The translations under genes were made by a program, and so were the position numbers. Source: Caldilineaceae bacterium (lineage in GTDB: Bacteria; Chloroflexota; Anaerolineae; Caldilineales; Caldilineaceae). From it: a stretch of 64,000 nucleotides of DNA. The stretch is taken from positions 62,001 to 126,000 of the forward strand of contig JAJEBF010000056.1 in assembly GCA_022824025.1 (NCBI GenBank), given 5' to 3'. Positions 27,196 to 35,046 of this stretch are shown in pieces. Numbering within the stretch: the stretch's first letter is position 1; every line of letters begins with the position of its first letter. The notes under the pieces were generated by a model. It saw only the letters and a program-made list of their open reading frames with translations, was not told the DNA's origin and did not search any database.

Positions 27196-28116
27196 TTATG
27201 GCCGTGTGCCGTTGCTGCTGCCGGCGCTGCCGTTGTTCTGCTCGTTGAATATCTCTTTCACACCGCCCAGTGCGCCTAGCACGCCGCTCGCCTCGTATGG
27301 CAGAAATATCTTCGACGCATCTCCGTCCGCGATGACCTTCAGCGCCTCCAGGTATTGAATGGCAATCAGCTTGTCATCGGGCTCCGCGTCCTTGATGGCA
27401 TTGAATACTGTCGTGATGGCGTTGCCCTGTCCGGTGGCCTCGACCTCCCGCTTATACCGCTCCGCGTCGGCCACCCGTTTCACTGCTTCAGCCTCGCCTT
27501 CTGCCCTCAGAACCTGGGCCTGGCGCAACCCGTCGGCGTCAAGAATCGCGGCCCGCTTCTCCCGCTCAGCCTTCATCTGCCGGTGCATCGCCTCGGTCAC
27601 GTCGGCCGGCGGGTCGATGCGCTTAATCTCCACCCGCACCACGCGCACACCCCACTTGTCCGTGGCATCGTCCAGCACCTCGCGCAGCTTCGCATTGATG
27701 TGATCGCGGCTCGTCAGCGCCGCATCCAGCTCCATTTCGCCGACCACATTACGCAGGTTCGTCTGCGCCAGCTTGGTCGCCGCGTTGTAGAAATCCGCCA
27801 CATTGTAGACCAGCTTCACTGGGTCTGTGGCCTCAAAGTAGACAATCGCATCCACCGTGACCACGACATTGTCCTTGGTGATCACCTCCTGGGGCGGCAC
27901 GTCTACCACCTGCTCGCGCATGTCCACCTTCTGGATGGCGTCCACGAACGGAATGATCAACGTAAGACCTGGCTGAACCGTGCGCTGATAGCGGCCCAAC
28001 CGCTCGACCACACCCTTCTGATATGGCTGCACGATGCGGATCGTCGCAAAGGCAACGACTATCACAGCGACCGCAATGATCGCCAAAAGCAAGATCGGCC
28101 CTATTACAGAAAACAT
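27196..28116 (-). CDS. Paraslipin-type SPFH/band 7 protein
   Basis: Membrane-anchored SPFH protein of 306 residues. An N-terminal hydrophobic helix (residues 5-30) is followed by the band 7 domain (VQPYQKGVVERLGRYQRTV, then VDMREQVVDVPPQEVITKDN) and a charged coiled-coil stretch (MKAEREKRAAILDADGLRQA, EAVKRVADAERYKREVE), the standard slipin/QmcA plan for oligomeric ring scaffolds at the membrane. It ends in a Ser/Gly/Asn-rich tail. It starts 26 bases after the NfeD gene; NfeD and SPFH proteins are paired in most bacteria and are thought to organise membrane microdomains or support membrane proteolysis. Confidence 0.94.
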   Translation of the reverse strand: MFSVIGPILLLAIIAVAVIVVAFATIRIVQPYQKGVVERLGRYQRTVQPGLTLIIPFVDAIQKVDMREQVVDVPPQEVITKDNVVVTVDAIVYFEATDPVKLVYNVADFYNAATKLAQTNLRNVVGEMELDAALTSRDHINAKLREVLDDATDKWGVRVVRVEIKRIDPPADVTEAMHRQMKAEREKRAAILDADGLRQAQVLRAEGEAEAVKRVADAERYKREVEATGQGNAITTVFNAIKDAEPDDKLIAIQYLEALKVIADGDASKIFLPYEASGVLGALGGVKEIFNEQNNGSAGSSNGTRP

Positions 28117-28142
28117 TTCCCTTCTCCTTTTATTGTACTGCT

Positions 28143-28637
28143 CTATGCGGCAGACTCTGCCTGCTTGTCTGTATTCGCTTCTTCACTCTCTGTTGCCTCA
28201 ACCTGTAGACGAACACCGTCTACGCCTACAACCCTGACAACCTCGCCAACCTCCAACTGAACATTGACCGTCGACTCTGCCCGCCATCTCTCGCTTTCCA
28301 CCCGGACCATACCCGTACCCTCCATCGGGTCCACAGTCTGTAGAACGACCCCCCACTTGCCGATCATCCGGTCACCCGCGATCTGCTGTACGCCGGGCCG
28401 TGAAATACGGTCCGCGAAAGGCCGCGCCAGCACCACGGCAGCGATCGTTGCGGCGATGAATACAACAAGCTGCCATGCCACGCCCGCCCCCAGAAACGCG
28501 GCCAGCGCCGCGCCCAGCGCGCCGATACCAAAACACAGCAGCACGAATCCGGCAGTAAATATCTCCACCAGGAAGAAGAAGACGGCCAAGACAACCCATC
28601 CCCAGCGCATCAACTCATCGATGTTCTCGGTAAACAC
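28143..28637 (-). CDS. NfeD family membrane protein (short form)
   Basis: A 164-residue protein: three or four hydrophobic helices in residues 12-90 (WGWVVLAVFFFLVEIFTAGF, ALGAALAAFLGAG) followed by a C-terminal OB-fold domain (residues about 95-155: MIGKWGVVLQTVDPMEGTG, VGEVVRVVGVDGVRLQVE). It lacks the ClpP-like protease domain of long NfeD proteins. The GTG at 28637 is preceded by GGAGGAAACC, which decides the start. It probably interacts with the paraslipin encoded directly downstream. Confidence 0.92.
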   Translation of the reverse strand: MFTENIDELMRWGWVVLAVFFFLVEIFTAGFVLLCFGIGALGAALAAFLGAGVAWQLVVFIAATIAAVVLARPFADRISRPGVQQIAGDRMIGKWGVVLQTVDPMEGTGMVRVESERWRAESTVNVQLEVGEVVRVVGVDGVRLQVEATESEEANTDKQAESAA

Positions 28638-28837
28638 GGTTTCCTCCGCGAGTTCTGAGGGAAGGACGTTATCCCAGTGCCCCGCCTATCCGTTCCCCGT
28701 TCCTGCCGGGCACTCTTGCGCCCACTCGGAGCGCAATCCCTGGATTCCAACCTCGCCATCAGTATACGCGAACTATATGCCGTTTCCTAACAGCTGGCTG
28801 ACACTCAGCCGACGGGAAGCTGACCTCTCACAATAGG

Positions 28838-28875
28838 GAAAGGCAGGGCCAGCGTCATCGCTGGCCCTGCCTTTC
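28838..28875 (-). terminator. Perfect 17-bp terminator hairpin
   Basis: GAAAGGCAGGGCCAGCG and its complement around a 4-base loop, about 70 bases downstream of the DUF4870-like gene on the minus strand. Read on that strand, the stem ends in CTTTCCC with a short T run. Confidence 0.65.
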
Positions 28876-28943
28876 AAAGTGAACAGGAGTCCTGTTCCAG
28901 GCAGAAAGGGACGCCCCCTTTCCGCGTCCAACGCATCTACCCG

Positions 28944-29618
28944 CTAGATCCAACCCTGATCCTGCAAAAAGCTTGTCAGCCCTGGGATCGCAAACCGTTT
29001 GCCCTGGTAGGCCTGATAGCCATAGTAGGCCAGAGCCAGGTATCCCATCAGGGCCAGAAGCGGGATGAAGCAACTTACAGTCAGGACAGTGACCAACCAC
29101 CCCAGGACCGGGACAATTGTCACAATTGTTAAACTCACTGCTAAAAGCAAACCGAACACGATGAAAGTTGTCATCAGCGCCAGGCTCTGAATTGCATGGA
29201 AACGCTGAAACGGCCGCTTTTTGCTGCTCGCGCTCAACAGGACCAGGATAGGCATCACCAGCGGAATCAGCATCTGCGTAACATAACACAGCAACGCGAT
29301 TAATCGGTCATCGCCGTCAGCGTTTATGTCCACCGCCGCGTTGTGCATGAATTCGCCGCGGCGCAGCGCATCCGCAGCCGCGCCGGCCTGCGTCCGGGCC
29401 GAATCAGCAAACTGCTCGGCAGGGGATGGTTCAGGGCCTTCGTCAAAATCGGCCCCGTCAGACCCATCAGCCGCGCCTGAGACCGAATCCTCCCGCGCGT
29501 CGACCGGTCCTTCGACCGGCGTCGAATGCGATGTCTCCGCATTCTCCGCCCCGACTCCGCCGAATTCCGGCTCCGGAGATCCCTCGTCCCTCTGCTCTTC
29601 GTCTTTCCTGTTCTCCAC
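28944..29618 (-). CDS. DUF4870-like membrane protein
   Basis: Roughly 224 residues. The first half is acidic and low-complexity and likely disordered. The second half has three hydrophobic segments starting at DDRLIALLCYVTQMLIPLV, followed by KKRPFQRFHAIQSLAL, the charged loop typical of DUF4870 proteins, and ends near the phrase KRFAIPGLTSFLQDQGWI. The start is uncertain: the GTG at 29618 has a GGAGAAGAAGC site, while an ATG at 29711 would add 31 Arg-rich residues. Function unknown for the family; many members are small membrane proteins of unclear role. Confidence 0.75.
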   Translation of the reverse strand: MENRKDEEQRDEGSPEPEFGGVGAENAETSHSTPVEGPVDAREDSVSGAADGSDGADFDEGPEPSPAEQFADSARTQAGAAADALRRGEFMHNAAVDINADGDDRLIALLCYVTQMLIPLVMPILVLLSASSKKRPFQRFHAIQSLALMTTFIVFGLLLAVSLTIVTIVPVLGWLVTVLTVSCFIPLLALMGYLALAYYGYQAYQGKRFAIPGLTSFLQDQGWI

Positions 29619-29870
29619 GCTTCTTCTCCGTCGGCTTCGTGCGGCAGAACATGCCTCAAAACCTTGCCAATCTCTTTCCCTGCCGCGAACCATTTTGCTC
29701 TTCCCCGTCATCCAGACATCGGGGGAGTCGACGATTTCCTGGGTATGCCCTGCGTGTGCCTTGCGATGGCAAAAACTGCGATCAGGAAATCTTCGCAGTG
29801 TCTGAATGCCGTCTTTACTACTCTACGCAAGGGCCCAATGAAAGTTTCCAATCGGCCCCCGAAACTGTGC

Positions 29871-29876
29871 TACAAT
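29871..29876 (+). promoter_or_regulatory. fmt: Extended -10 element before fmt
   Basis: TACAAT preceded by TGTGC. A transcript from here would start at about 29882-29884, at the second possible fmt start codon. No good -35 hexamer is present at 16-18 bases. Confidence 0.4.
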
Positions 29877-29883
29877 GATCGTT

Positions 29884-30903
29884 ATGGTCACGCAGCCTTC
29901 AGCTCCCCTTTCCCAAAAATCAGAAACGATCCGCATCGTATTCATGGGGACGCCCGAATTCGCTCTGCCCTCCCTGTCCCTCTTGCACAGCCTGGCCGCG
30001 CAGGCGGGCTGGCAGGTCGTCGGCGTCGTCACGCAGCCGGATAGAAGGGCCGGCCGCGGCAAAAAACTGCTCGCTGGGCCGGTCAAATCCTTCGCCCTGC
30101 AGCAGAACCTGCCCGTGCTGCAACCGGAACGCCTGCGACAGAGCGGCGCCCCGGCCGCCGCCGACCAGCCGAACCCGCTCGCCTGGCTCCGCATGCTATC
30201 CCCCGACCTGATCGTTGTCGCCGCCTACGGTCAGATCCTCCCGCCCACACTGCTGGAGATTCCCACATTCGGCTGTCTCAATGTCCATGCAAGCCTGCTG
30301 CCCGCGTATCGCGGCGCCTCACCCATTACAGCAGCGCTTCTCGATGGACTGACAGAGACAGGCGTTACCATCATGCTGATGGACGCCGGCATGGATACCG
30401 GCCCTGCGCTCGCCCAGGCCCGGCTTCCCATCCAATCCGACGATACGACCGCCTCCCTCAGCGAACGGCTGGCCGACCGCGGGGCAGGGCTGCTTGCCGA
30501 AACGATTCCCCGCTGGCTGGCCGGAGATGTCGCGCCTATCGCGCAGGCCGACCTGCCCGGCGAACCGTCGGTCTGCCGCCTGGTCAAAAAACAGGACGGC
30601 CAGGTCGACTGGTCCTTGCCCGCGGCCCGCATTGAAAGGATGATTCGCGCCTACGCCCCCTGGCCGGCCGCATTCACCACCTGGAGAAATCAGAATTTCA
30701 AACTGTGGCGGGGGCGCGTCATCCCTGGCTCCGCAGCCCCCGGCCTGGTCCTCTCTGCCGGAGACGGAGACACAGTCGCCGTCGGTACCGGTGACGGTCT
30801 CCTGGCCCTGCAAGTCGTACAGCCTGCCGGCAAAAGACAGATGACAGTTTCCTCATTTCTCAACGGCGCCCCCGACTTCATCGGCTCCCATCTCGGCGCC
30901 TGA
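29884..30903 (+). CDS. fmt: Methionyl-tRNA formyltransferase
   Basis: Transfers a formyl group from 10-formyl-tetrahydrofolate to Met-tRNAi, in translation initiation. About 339 residues. N-terminal catalytic domain: IRIVFMGTPEFALPSL near residue 16, QPDRRAGRGKK near 48, the conserved NVHASLLPAYRGASPI near 130 (Asn and His of the formyltransferase site), and GVTIMLMDAGMDTGP near 160; the C-terminal domain carries KKQDGQVDWSLPAARIERMI. The family normally starts at the IRIVFMG strand, so about 15 extra residues are present. I chose the ATG at 29884; an in-frame ATG at 29875 overlaps a -10-like hexamer. No def gene is next to it, unlike in many bacteria. Confidence 0.95.
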   Translation: MVTQPSAPLSQKSETIRIVFMGTPEFALPSLSLLHSLAAQAGWQVVGVVTQPDRRAGRGKKLLAGPVKSFALQQNLPVLQPERLRQSGAPAAADQPNPLAWLRMLSPDLIVVAAYGQILPPTLLEIPTFGCLNVHASLLPAYRGASPITAALLDGLTETGVTIMLMDAGMDTGPALAQARLPIQSDDTTASLSERLADRGAGLLAETIPRWLAGDVAPIAQADLPGEPSVCRLVKKQDGQVDWSLPAARIERMIRAYAPWPAAFTTWRNQNFKLWRGRVIPGSAAPGLVLSAGDGDTVAVGTGDGLLALQVVQPAGKRQMTVSSFLNGAPDFIGSHLGA

Positions 30904-30910
30904 CCGGCTC

Positions 30911-31010
30911 CCCGCCCCCTGTAGGGGCCCCCTCGTGGGCGCCCTAACCCCATCGCGCCAAAGCCCACCTCCAATCAGAAACGCCAACACGTTCCTCGCC
31001 CCCTGCCGCG
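30911..31010. repeat. Dispersed intergenic repeat, copy 1
   Basis: A stretch beginning CCCGCCCCCTGTAGGGG that is recognisably the same as 63556-63652: the shared blocks are CCCTGTAGGGG, GTGGGCGCCC, CCTCCAATC and ACGCCAACA in the same order and spacing. It contains GGGCGCCC palindromes. It lies directly after the fmt stop codon. No encoded product is likely. Confidence 0.7.
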
Positions 31011-31116
31011 GACTCAAAGCACGTTGCCCTCCTCCGTGTCCCTCCGTGGACAAAAAGGTGTTGCCGTTGTCGTTCTTCGCGCCCCTTCGCGGATCAATCC
31101 CCCACTAACCACGGCA

Positions 31117-31152
31117 CTCCCGCCAACCACTGACCACTGACCACTAACCACT
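31117..31152. repeat. Short tandem repeat of an ACCACTG-type heptamer
   Basis: About four consecutive units (CAACCACTGACCACTGACC and onward) in the spacer before tRNA-Pro. Related ACTATCCACT phrases occur at about 34370 and 42645. Confidence 0.55.
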
Positions 31153-31167
31153 GCAGTTCCACTGCAT

Positions 31168-31197
31168 TTGCCAGCGTTCTCCCCCGCATGGTATACT
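31168..31197 (+). promoter_or_regulatory. Promoter of tRNA-Pro
   Basis: TTGCCA at 31168-31173, an 18-base spacer and TATACT at 31192-31197, 11 bases before the mature tRNA. Confidence 0.6.
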
Positions 31198-31208
31198 CCT
31201 GCCTGTGT

Positions 31209-31284
<76 letters not shown>

Positions 31285-31291
31285 TGCATTA

Positions 31292-31344
31292 AGAGGAGGA
31301 GACGGCATCCAATCCGCGCTTCAAAGGATGCCGCCTCCTTTTTT
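31292..31344 (+). terminator. Rho-independent terminator of tRNA-Pro
   Basis: AGGAGG and CGGCATCC on the left arm pair with GGATGCCG and CCTCCT on the right, with a 3-base bulge and a 15-base loop, followed by TTTTTT. Confidence 0.75.
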
Positions 31345-31515
31345 GCTTCCTTCTGCCCCTGGACTTGACCGAGCGAGCAGTGACCCGAAAATCTGCAAGG
31401 ATTTCAGAGCCGCGCTCGCCATTGCAATGCTGTCGCAGCCTGCCCTCTTGCAAGCCTCCTGTCTCGACCAACACCTGCTTGCCGCTCCTGTTCCCGGAAC
31501 GGGCGCTACGAACTG

Positions 31516-33384
31516 ATGACGAAAAAGAAACAGGTCAAACTAGCCCTGACCGTGCTGGCCGTCGGGTTGGCCCTTGCAGCCCTCATGGCGCTCCTGCCCT
31601 CACTTTCCTCCCTCCTGGGCGCCGCATTCGCGCCGCAGGAAAGCAGATCGATCGGCGCAGTGCGCGTGGCCAGCCCCCGACCCGGCGCCCTGGAAGTTTC
31701 CTGGAACGCCCCTCCCGATGCGCCGCTCGACTATCATCTGACCTGGGCGCGGGCGGGCGAGAGCTTCCCCACAACCAGCGACGACCCTGGAAACGCCTTT
31801 CCAACCACATCCTCCTTCCTCATTACCGGCCTCGATCAGGGCGTTCGCTACCAGGTGCGTGTGCGCGCACGCTACCAGAGTTCCGAGAGCGGCTGGAGCC
31901 CCGTCGCGGAGGCGGTCGTCGCGTCCGCCCCTACCGCAGCCCAAGCGGCCGCAGCCGCGGCCCCGGGGCCGCCGCAAAACCTGCAGGCAGAAGCGGCGTT
32001 CGACAGTGTACGACTCACATGGTCCGCGCCGGCGGACAACAACGCCGTCAGCGGCTATCAGGTCCTGCGCCGCGACCGCGCAGCCGACCCAGCCGGCCAG
32101 TTTTCCGTTGTGGCGCACGATACTGGCAGTCCCGATACCAGCCACGTGGACAACACCGTGCTGCCGGGCCGCCAATACACCTACCGCGTCCTGGCGCTTA
32201 ACCGTGGCGTGCCGGGTGCAAATTTCGCGCATGTCGACGCGGACACGCCCGCCGCGCCGACGCAACTTGCCGCGGCGTCCACGGCTGTGCCCACACCAGC
32301 GTCGCAGCCAGTTCCCGCTGCCGCGTCCGCAGCCGCACAGAGTGTGACGCCGACCCCCCAGGCCGCGCCGTCCCGGGAGCCCCTGCAGGCCCTGCCGACT
32401 CCGATCCCGCTTTCGCAAACGGACGCGCTCGTCGCGCTCTACCATGCAACCGGTGGCGCGAACTGGGCCCGTAACGCCAACTGGTTGAGTGAGGAGCCAA
32501 TCGGGACCTGGTATGGCGTCACTACAGATGAAAACGGCGGCGTAACTGAAATCAACCTCAATCGCAATCTGCTCAACGGCCACCTTCCCCCAGCCCTGGG
32601 AAGCCTGTCAAACCTGGAAATCCTGCGTTTGTCCGGCAACAGCCTGGCCGGACCAATCCCGGTCGCGCTGGCAAACCTCGCCGCTCTGACAAACCTTGAG
32701 TTGAATGGCAACCAGCTCGACGGCCCTATCCCGCCCCAACTCGGCAACCTCCCAAATCTGGCGTGGCTGGATCTCTCTGCGAACAACCTGACCGGTCCCA
32801 TCCCTTCCGAACTCCGCGCGCGCACCGGCCTCACTGTGCTCGAACTGTCAGAGAACAGCCTGACCGGGATATTTCCATGGTGGCTCAAGGAGCTTGATGA
32901 ACTCCTGATCCTCCACACCTCAGGCAACCAGCTTTCCGGCTGCATACCGGCGGACCTGCTGCGCATCTGGATCGATGACCTCGACAGCATGCATCTTCCT
33001 ATCTGCAGAGAGGCCCTCGACGCCTTCTATTTTGCTCTCGGCGGGTCCCAATGGGAGCGCGATGACAACTGGCGCTCCGACACACCCCTGTCACAATGGT
33101 TCGGCATCACCACAGACAACGACGGCCGCGTGACCGCAATCAATCTTCCCCGCAACCAACTGGCCGGCACGCTCCCGGCCCGTATTGGCGCCCTCATCCA
33201 CCTGCAGGAACTGGACCTCTCCGACAATGATCTCTCCGGGACGGTCCCGCCGGAGCTGGCCAACCTTGCCAACCTGTCGACCCTCTACCTCGCCGGCAAT
33301 CGCCTGACGGGATGTCTGCCAGCAAGCCTGCGGCAAATCGCGAACAACGACCTGGACAACCTGGGTCTGCCGTTCTGTGAATAG
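31516..33384 (+). CDS. Secreted or surface protein with two FN3 domains and two plant-type LRR blocks
   Basis: A 622-residue protein. Residues 8-38 form a signal peptide or membrane anchor. Two fibronectin type III domains follow (about 45-135 and 150-245), then a Pro/Ala/Thr linker. Two leucine-rich blocks come next, each opened by a cap module DALVALYHATGGANW or ALDAFYFALGGSQW. The repeats are the plant-like 24-residue type with LxGxIP (NQLDGPIPPQLGNLPNLAWL, NNLTGPIPSEL). Each block ends with a Cys-containing segment (LSGCIP, LTGCLP). Likely an extracellular binding or adhesion protein; no enzymatic motif is seen. No clear ribosome site precedes the ATG. It stands alone after tRNA-Pro. Confidence 0.85.
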   Translation: MTKKKQVKLALTVLAVGLALAALMALLPSLSSLLGAAFAPQESRSIGAVRVASPRPGALEVSWNAPPDAPLDYHLTWARAGESFPTTSDDPGNAFPTTSSFLITGLDQGVRYQVRVRARYQSSESGWSPVAEAVVASAPTAAQAAAAAAPGPPQNLQAEAAFDSVRLTWSAPADNNAVSGYQVLRRDRAADPAGQFSVVAHDTGSPDTSHVDNTVLPGRQYTYRVLALNRGVPGANFAHVDADTPAAPTQLAAASTAVPTPASQPVPAAASAAAQSVTPTPQAAPSREPLQALPTPIPLSQTDALVALYHATGGANWARNANWLSEEPIGTWYGVTTDENGGVTEINLNRNLLNGHLPPALGSLSNLEILRLSGNSLAGPIPVALANLAALTNLELNGNQLDGPIPPQLGNLPNLAWLDLSANNLTGPIPSELRARTGLTVLELSENSLTGIFPWWLKELDELLILHTSGNQLSGCIPADLLRIWIDDLDSMHLPICREALDAFYFALGGSQWERDDNWRSDTPLSQWFGITTDNDGRVTAINLPRNQLAGTLPARIGALIHLQELDLSDNDLSGTVPPELANLANLSTLYLAGNRLTGCLPASLRQIANNDLDNLGLPFCE

Positions 33385-33464
33385 GGCCGCACGCCCTGAC
33401 GCCCCGTAAACCGGCAGCCCATCCGCCTCTTTCAAAACAGTGTCTCACGCCCTGATTCAAATGG

Positions 33465-33470
33465 TATACT
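33465..33470 (+). promoter_or_regulatory. Possible -10 element before the copper-related cluster
   Basis: TATACT preceded by ATGG, 76 bases before the gene at 33546; the -35 region (TGTCTC at 18 bases) is weak. Confidence 0.35.
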
Positions 33471-33545
33471 TGAGTGACACCGCAAGGTCCGAAGTCAAGT
33501 CGGAGCCGGCAGATGACCGGCTGCCCAAGTGAAAACGAGGTAACC

Positions 33546-34304
33546 ATGCCATTCACCAAGTCAAATCGCCTCTCCTTTCTGCTGCTTTGTCTGGCGGCCG
33601 TCTTTGCTCTCTTCATCGCCGCCACCGGGATCCCCTCTTTACTTGCCAGCGAAGGAGACGACCACAGCCACGAGGACGAGGCGCCCACCATCGAAGCTCT
33701 GGCCAAGCGCATCGCCGTTCTCGAAAGCCGCATCGCGGAGCTGGAACTTCACCAGAAGGAAACGACCGGGCAGACGCTGACCTATCCCGTCTTCGACGCC
33801 GTCTCCGCCGTCTATCTGCTCGACCAGATCGACATTCATGCCCTGCATGAGCGCCTGCATGACGGCGACGGAATCATGCCGGGCGACGCCGGACAGATCA
33901 GGCGCCTCGTGCCCCTGATCGCCGCGGTCAACTGGCCGGCCGAACTGGCTGAAGAAGGAAACGCACTGGCTGAAACGCTTACAAGCCTTGCTGCCGCGCT
34001 CGCCGACGACGATCTGGAAAGCGCCCTGCCCCTCTCCTCGGCCGCGCATGACGCCCAGCACCACTTCTCCGACAGCGTCGCTGAATGGTTTGCCTGCCTG
34101 CTCGTTCCCGCGGTGGAGATGGTGGCGGAGGATCAGGAACAGGATGGACACTCCGAGAGCGCCGATGACGGCCACTCGCACAGCCATGACCATGATGACA
34201 CGAGTGACGAAAACGGCGGCAACGAAAGCGGCGACGACAACTGCGTAAACGTCGAAACCGAAGAAACACAGGACGACGGACACGACCACAGCCACGGAGG
34301 CTAA
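33546..34304 (+). CDS. Secreted His/Asp-rich protein, probably metal-binding
   Basis: 252 residues. An N-terminal signal sequence (LSFLLLCLAAVFALFIAATG) is followed directly by the metal-binding-like patch EGDDHSHEDE. The middle is helical with a short coiled coil (IAVLESRIAELELHQKE). The C-terminal 60 residues are dominated by His, Asp and Glu (DDGHSHSHDHDDTSDENGG, DDGHDHSHGG). No known domain is recognised. The next gene starts four bases after its stop and belongs to the CopC family, so a role in binding or buffering copper or another metal outside the membrane is a reasonable guess. The ATG at 33546 follows GAGGT; upstream in-frame Met codons lack a site. Confidence 0.75.
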   Translation: MPFTKSNRLSFLLLCLAAVFALFIAATGIPSLLASEGDDHSHEDEAPTIEALAKRIAVLESRIAELELHQKETTGQTLTYPVFDAVSAVYLLDQIDIHALHERLHDGDGIMPGDAGQIRRLVPLIAAVNWPAELAEEGNALAETLTSLAAALADDDLESALPLSSAAHDAQHHFSDSVAEWFACLLVPAVEMVAEDQEQDGHSESADDGHSHSHDHDDTSDENGGNESGDDNCVNVETEETQDDGHDHSHGG

Positions 34305-34307
34305 CCC

Positions 34308-35039
34308 GTGATCGCGATCCAACCGCGCAGATGTGCAGCCAAACTGCTATGGGCAACGATTCTACTGGCCACTATCCACTTTTCACTGTCCGCTGTCGTT
34401 CTGGCCCATGCCGACTACGATAGTTCCGTCCCCGCCGCCGACGAAGTCGTTTCCCAGGTCCCGCAGCAGGTGCAGGTCTGGTTCACCCAGGAGATGTTCC
34501 GCCGAGAAGGGCAAAACAGCCTCGAGGTTTTCGGCCCCGACGAACAACGGGTCGATCTGGACGACGTCGCCATCGACGACGACGACCGCAAGCTGATGAC
34601 CGTCTCGCTCCAATCGGACCTGCCTGACGGCGTTTACACGGTCCGCTGGCGCACCCTGTCCGCAGACGACGGCGACGACGCCGATGGCGAGTTTCAGTTT
34701 ACTATTCAGGCTGACGGGCCTGAAGGAGAGGAGACGCCGGCCGCCGCGCCGGCGCCTACGGAAACAGCCGCGGCAGAGACGGGCCTGCCCCCGCCCACAC
34801 CCACAGCCCAGGCCGAAAGCGAGGAGCCCCAGGCAGCGGCCCCCACCGCCGACCCAACTTCAGATGAGGCCGATTCACCGCCAGGACAGGCCGACCAGGG
34901 ACCGGCGTTCCCCTGCCTGGGAGGCTCTGCGCCGGCGCTGTTTCTTCTCGGCGCGTTTCTCCTGGCCCGACGACGCGCAAGGCCGGGCGAGCGCCCCTCT
35001 AACGGCATCGCGCGCTTCCTGAGCGCATGGCACAGATAG
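34308..35039 (+). CDS. CopC-domain protein with Pro/Ala linker and C-terminal membrane anchor
   Basis: 243 residues. Signal peptide (about 10-33) ending at VLAHADYDSSVPAADE, where the His after cleavage corresponds to the first copper ligand of CopC. The CopC beta-sandwich (about 33-135) follows, then an Ala/Pro/Glu-rich linker and a C-terminal hydrophobic segment (SAPALFLLGAFLLA) with a following Arg cluster. The second copper site, normally DGHxxxG, reads DGDDADG, so the key His is replaced by Asp and high-affinity copper binding may be lost. GTG start at 34308 after GGAGG, four bases after the preceding stop; its own stop is seven bases before the CopC-CopD fusion. Confidence 0.85.
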   Translation: MIAIQPRRCAAKLLWATILLATIHFSLSAVVLAHADYDSSVPAADEVVSQVPQQVQVWFTQEMFRREGQNSLEVFGPDEQRVDLDDVAIDDDDRKLMTVSLQSDLPDGVYTVRWRTLSADDGDDADGEFQFTIQADGPEGEETPAAAPAPTETAAAETGLPPPTPTAQAESEEPQAAAPTADPTSDEADSPPGQADQGPAFPCLGGSAPALFLLGAFLLARRRARPGERPSNGIARFLSAWHR

Positions 35040-35046
35040 CGGCAAA

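Noticed and set aside
33474..33545. An upstream start that would add 24 residues to the His-rich protein
   Set aside because: The extension has no ribosome site and would put polar residues in front of the signal peptide, while GAGGT precedes the ATG at 33546.
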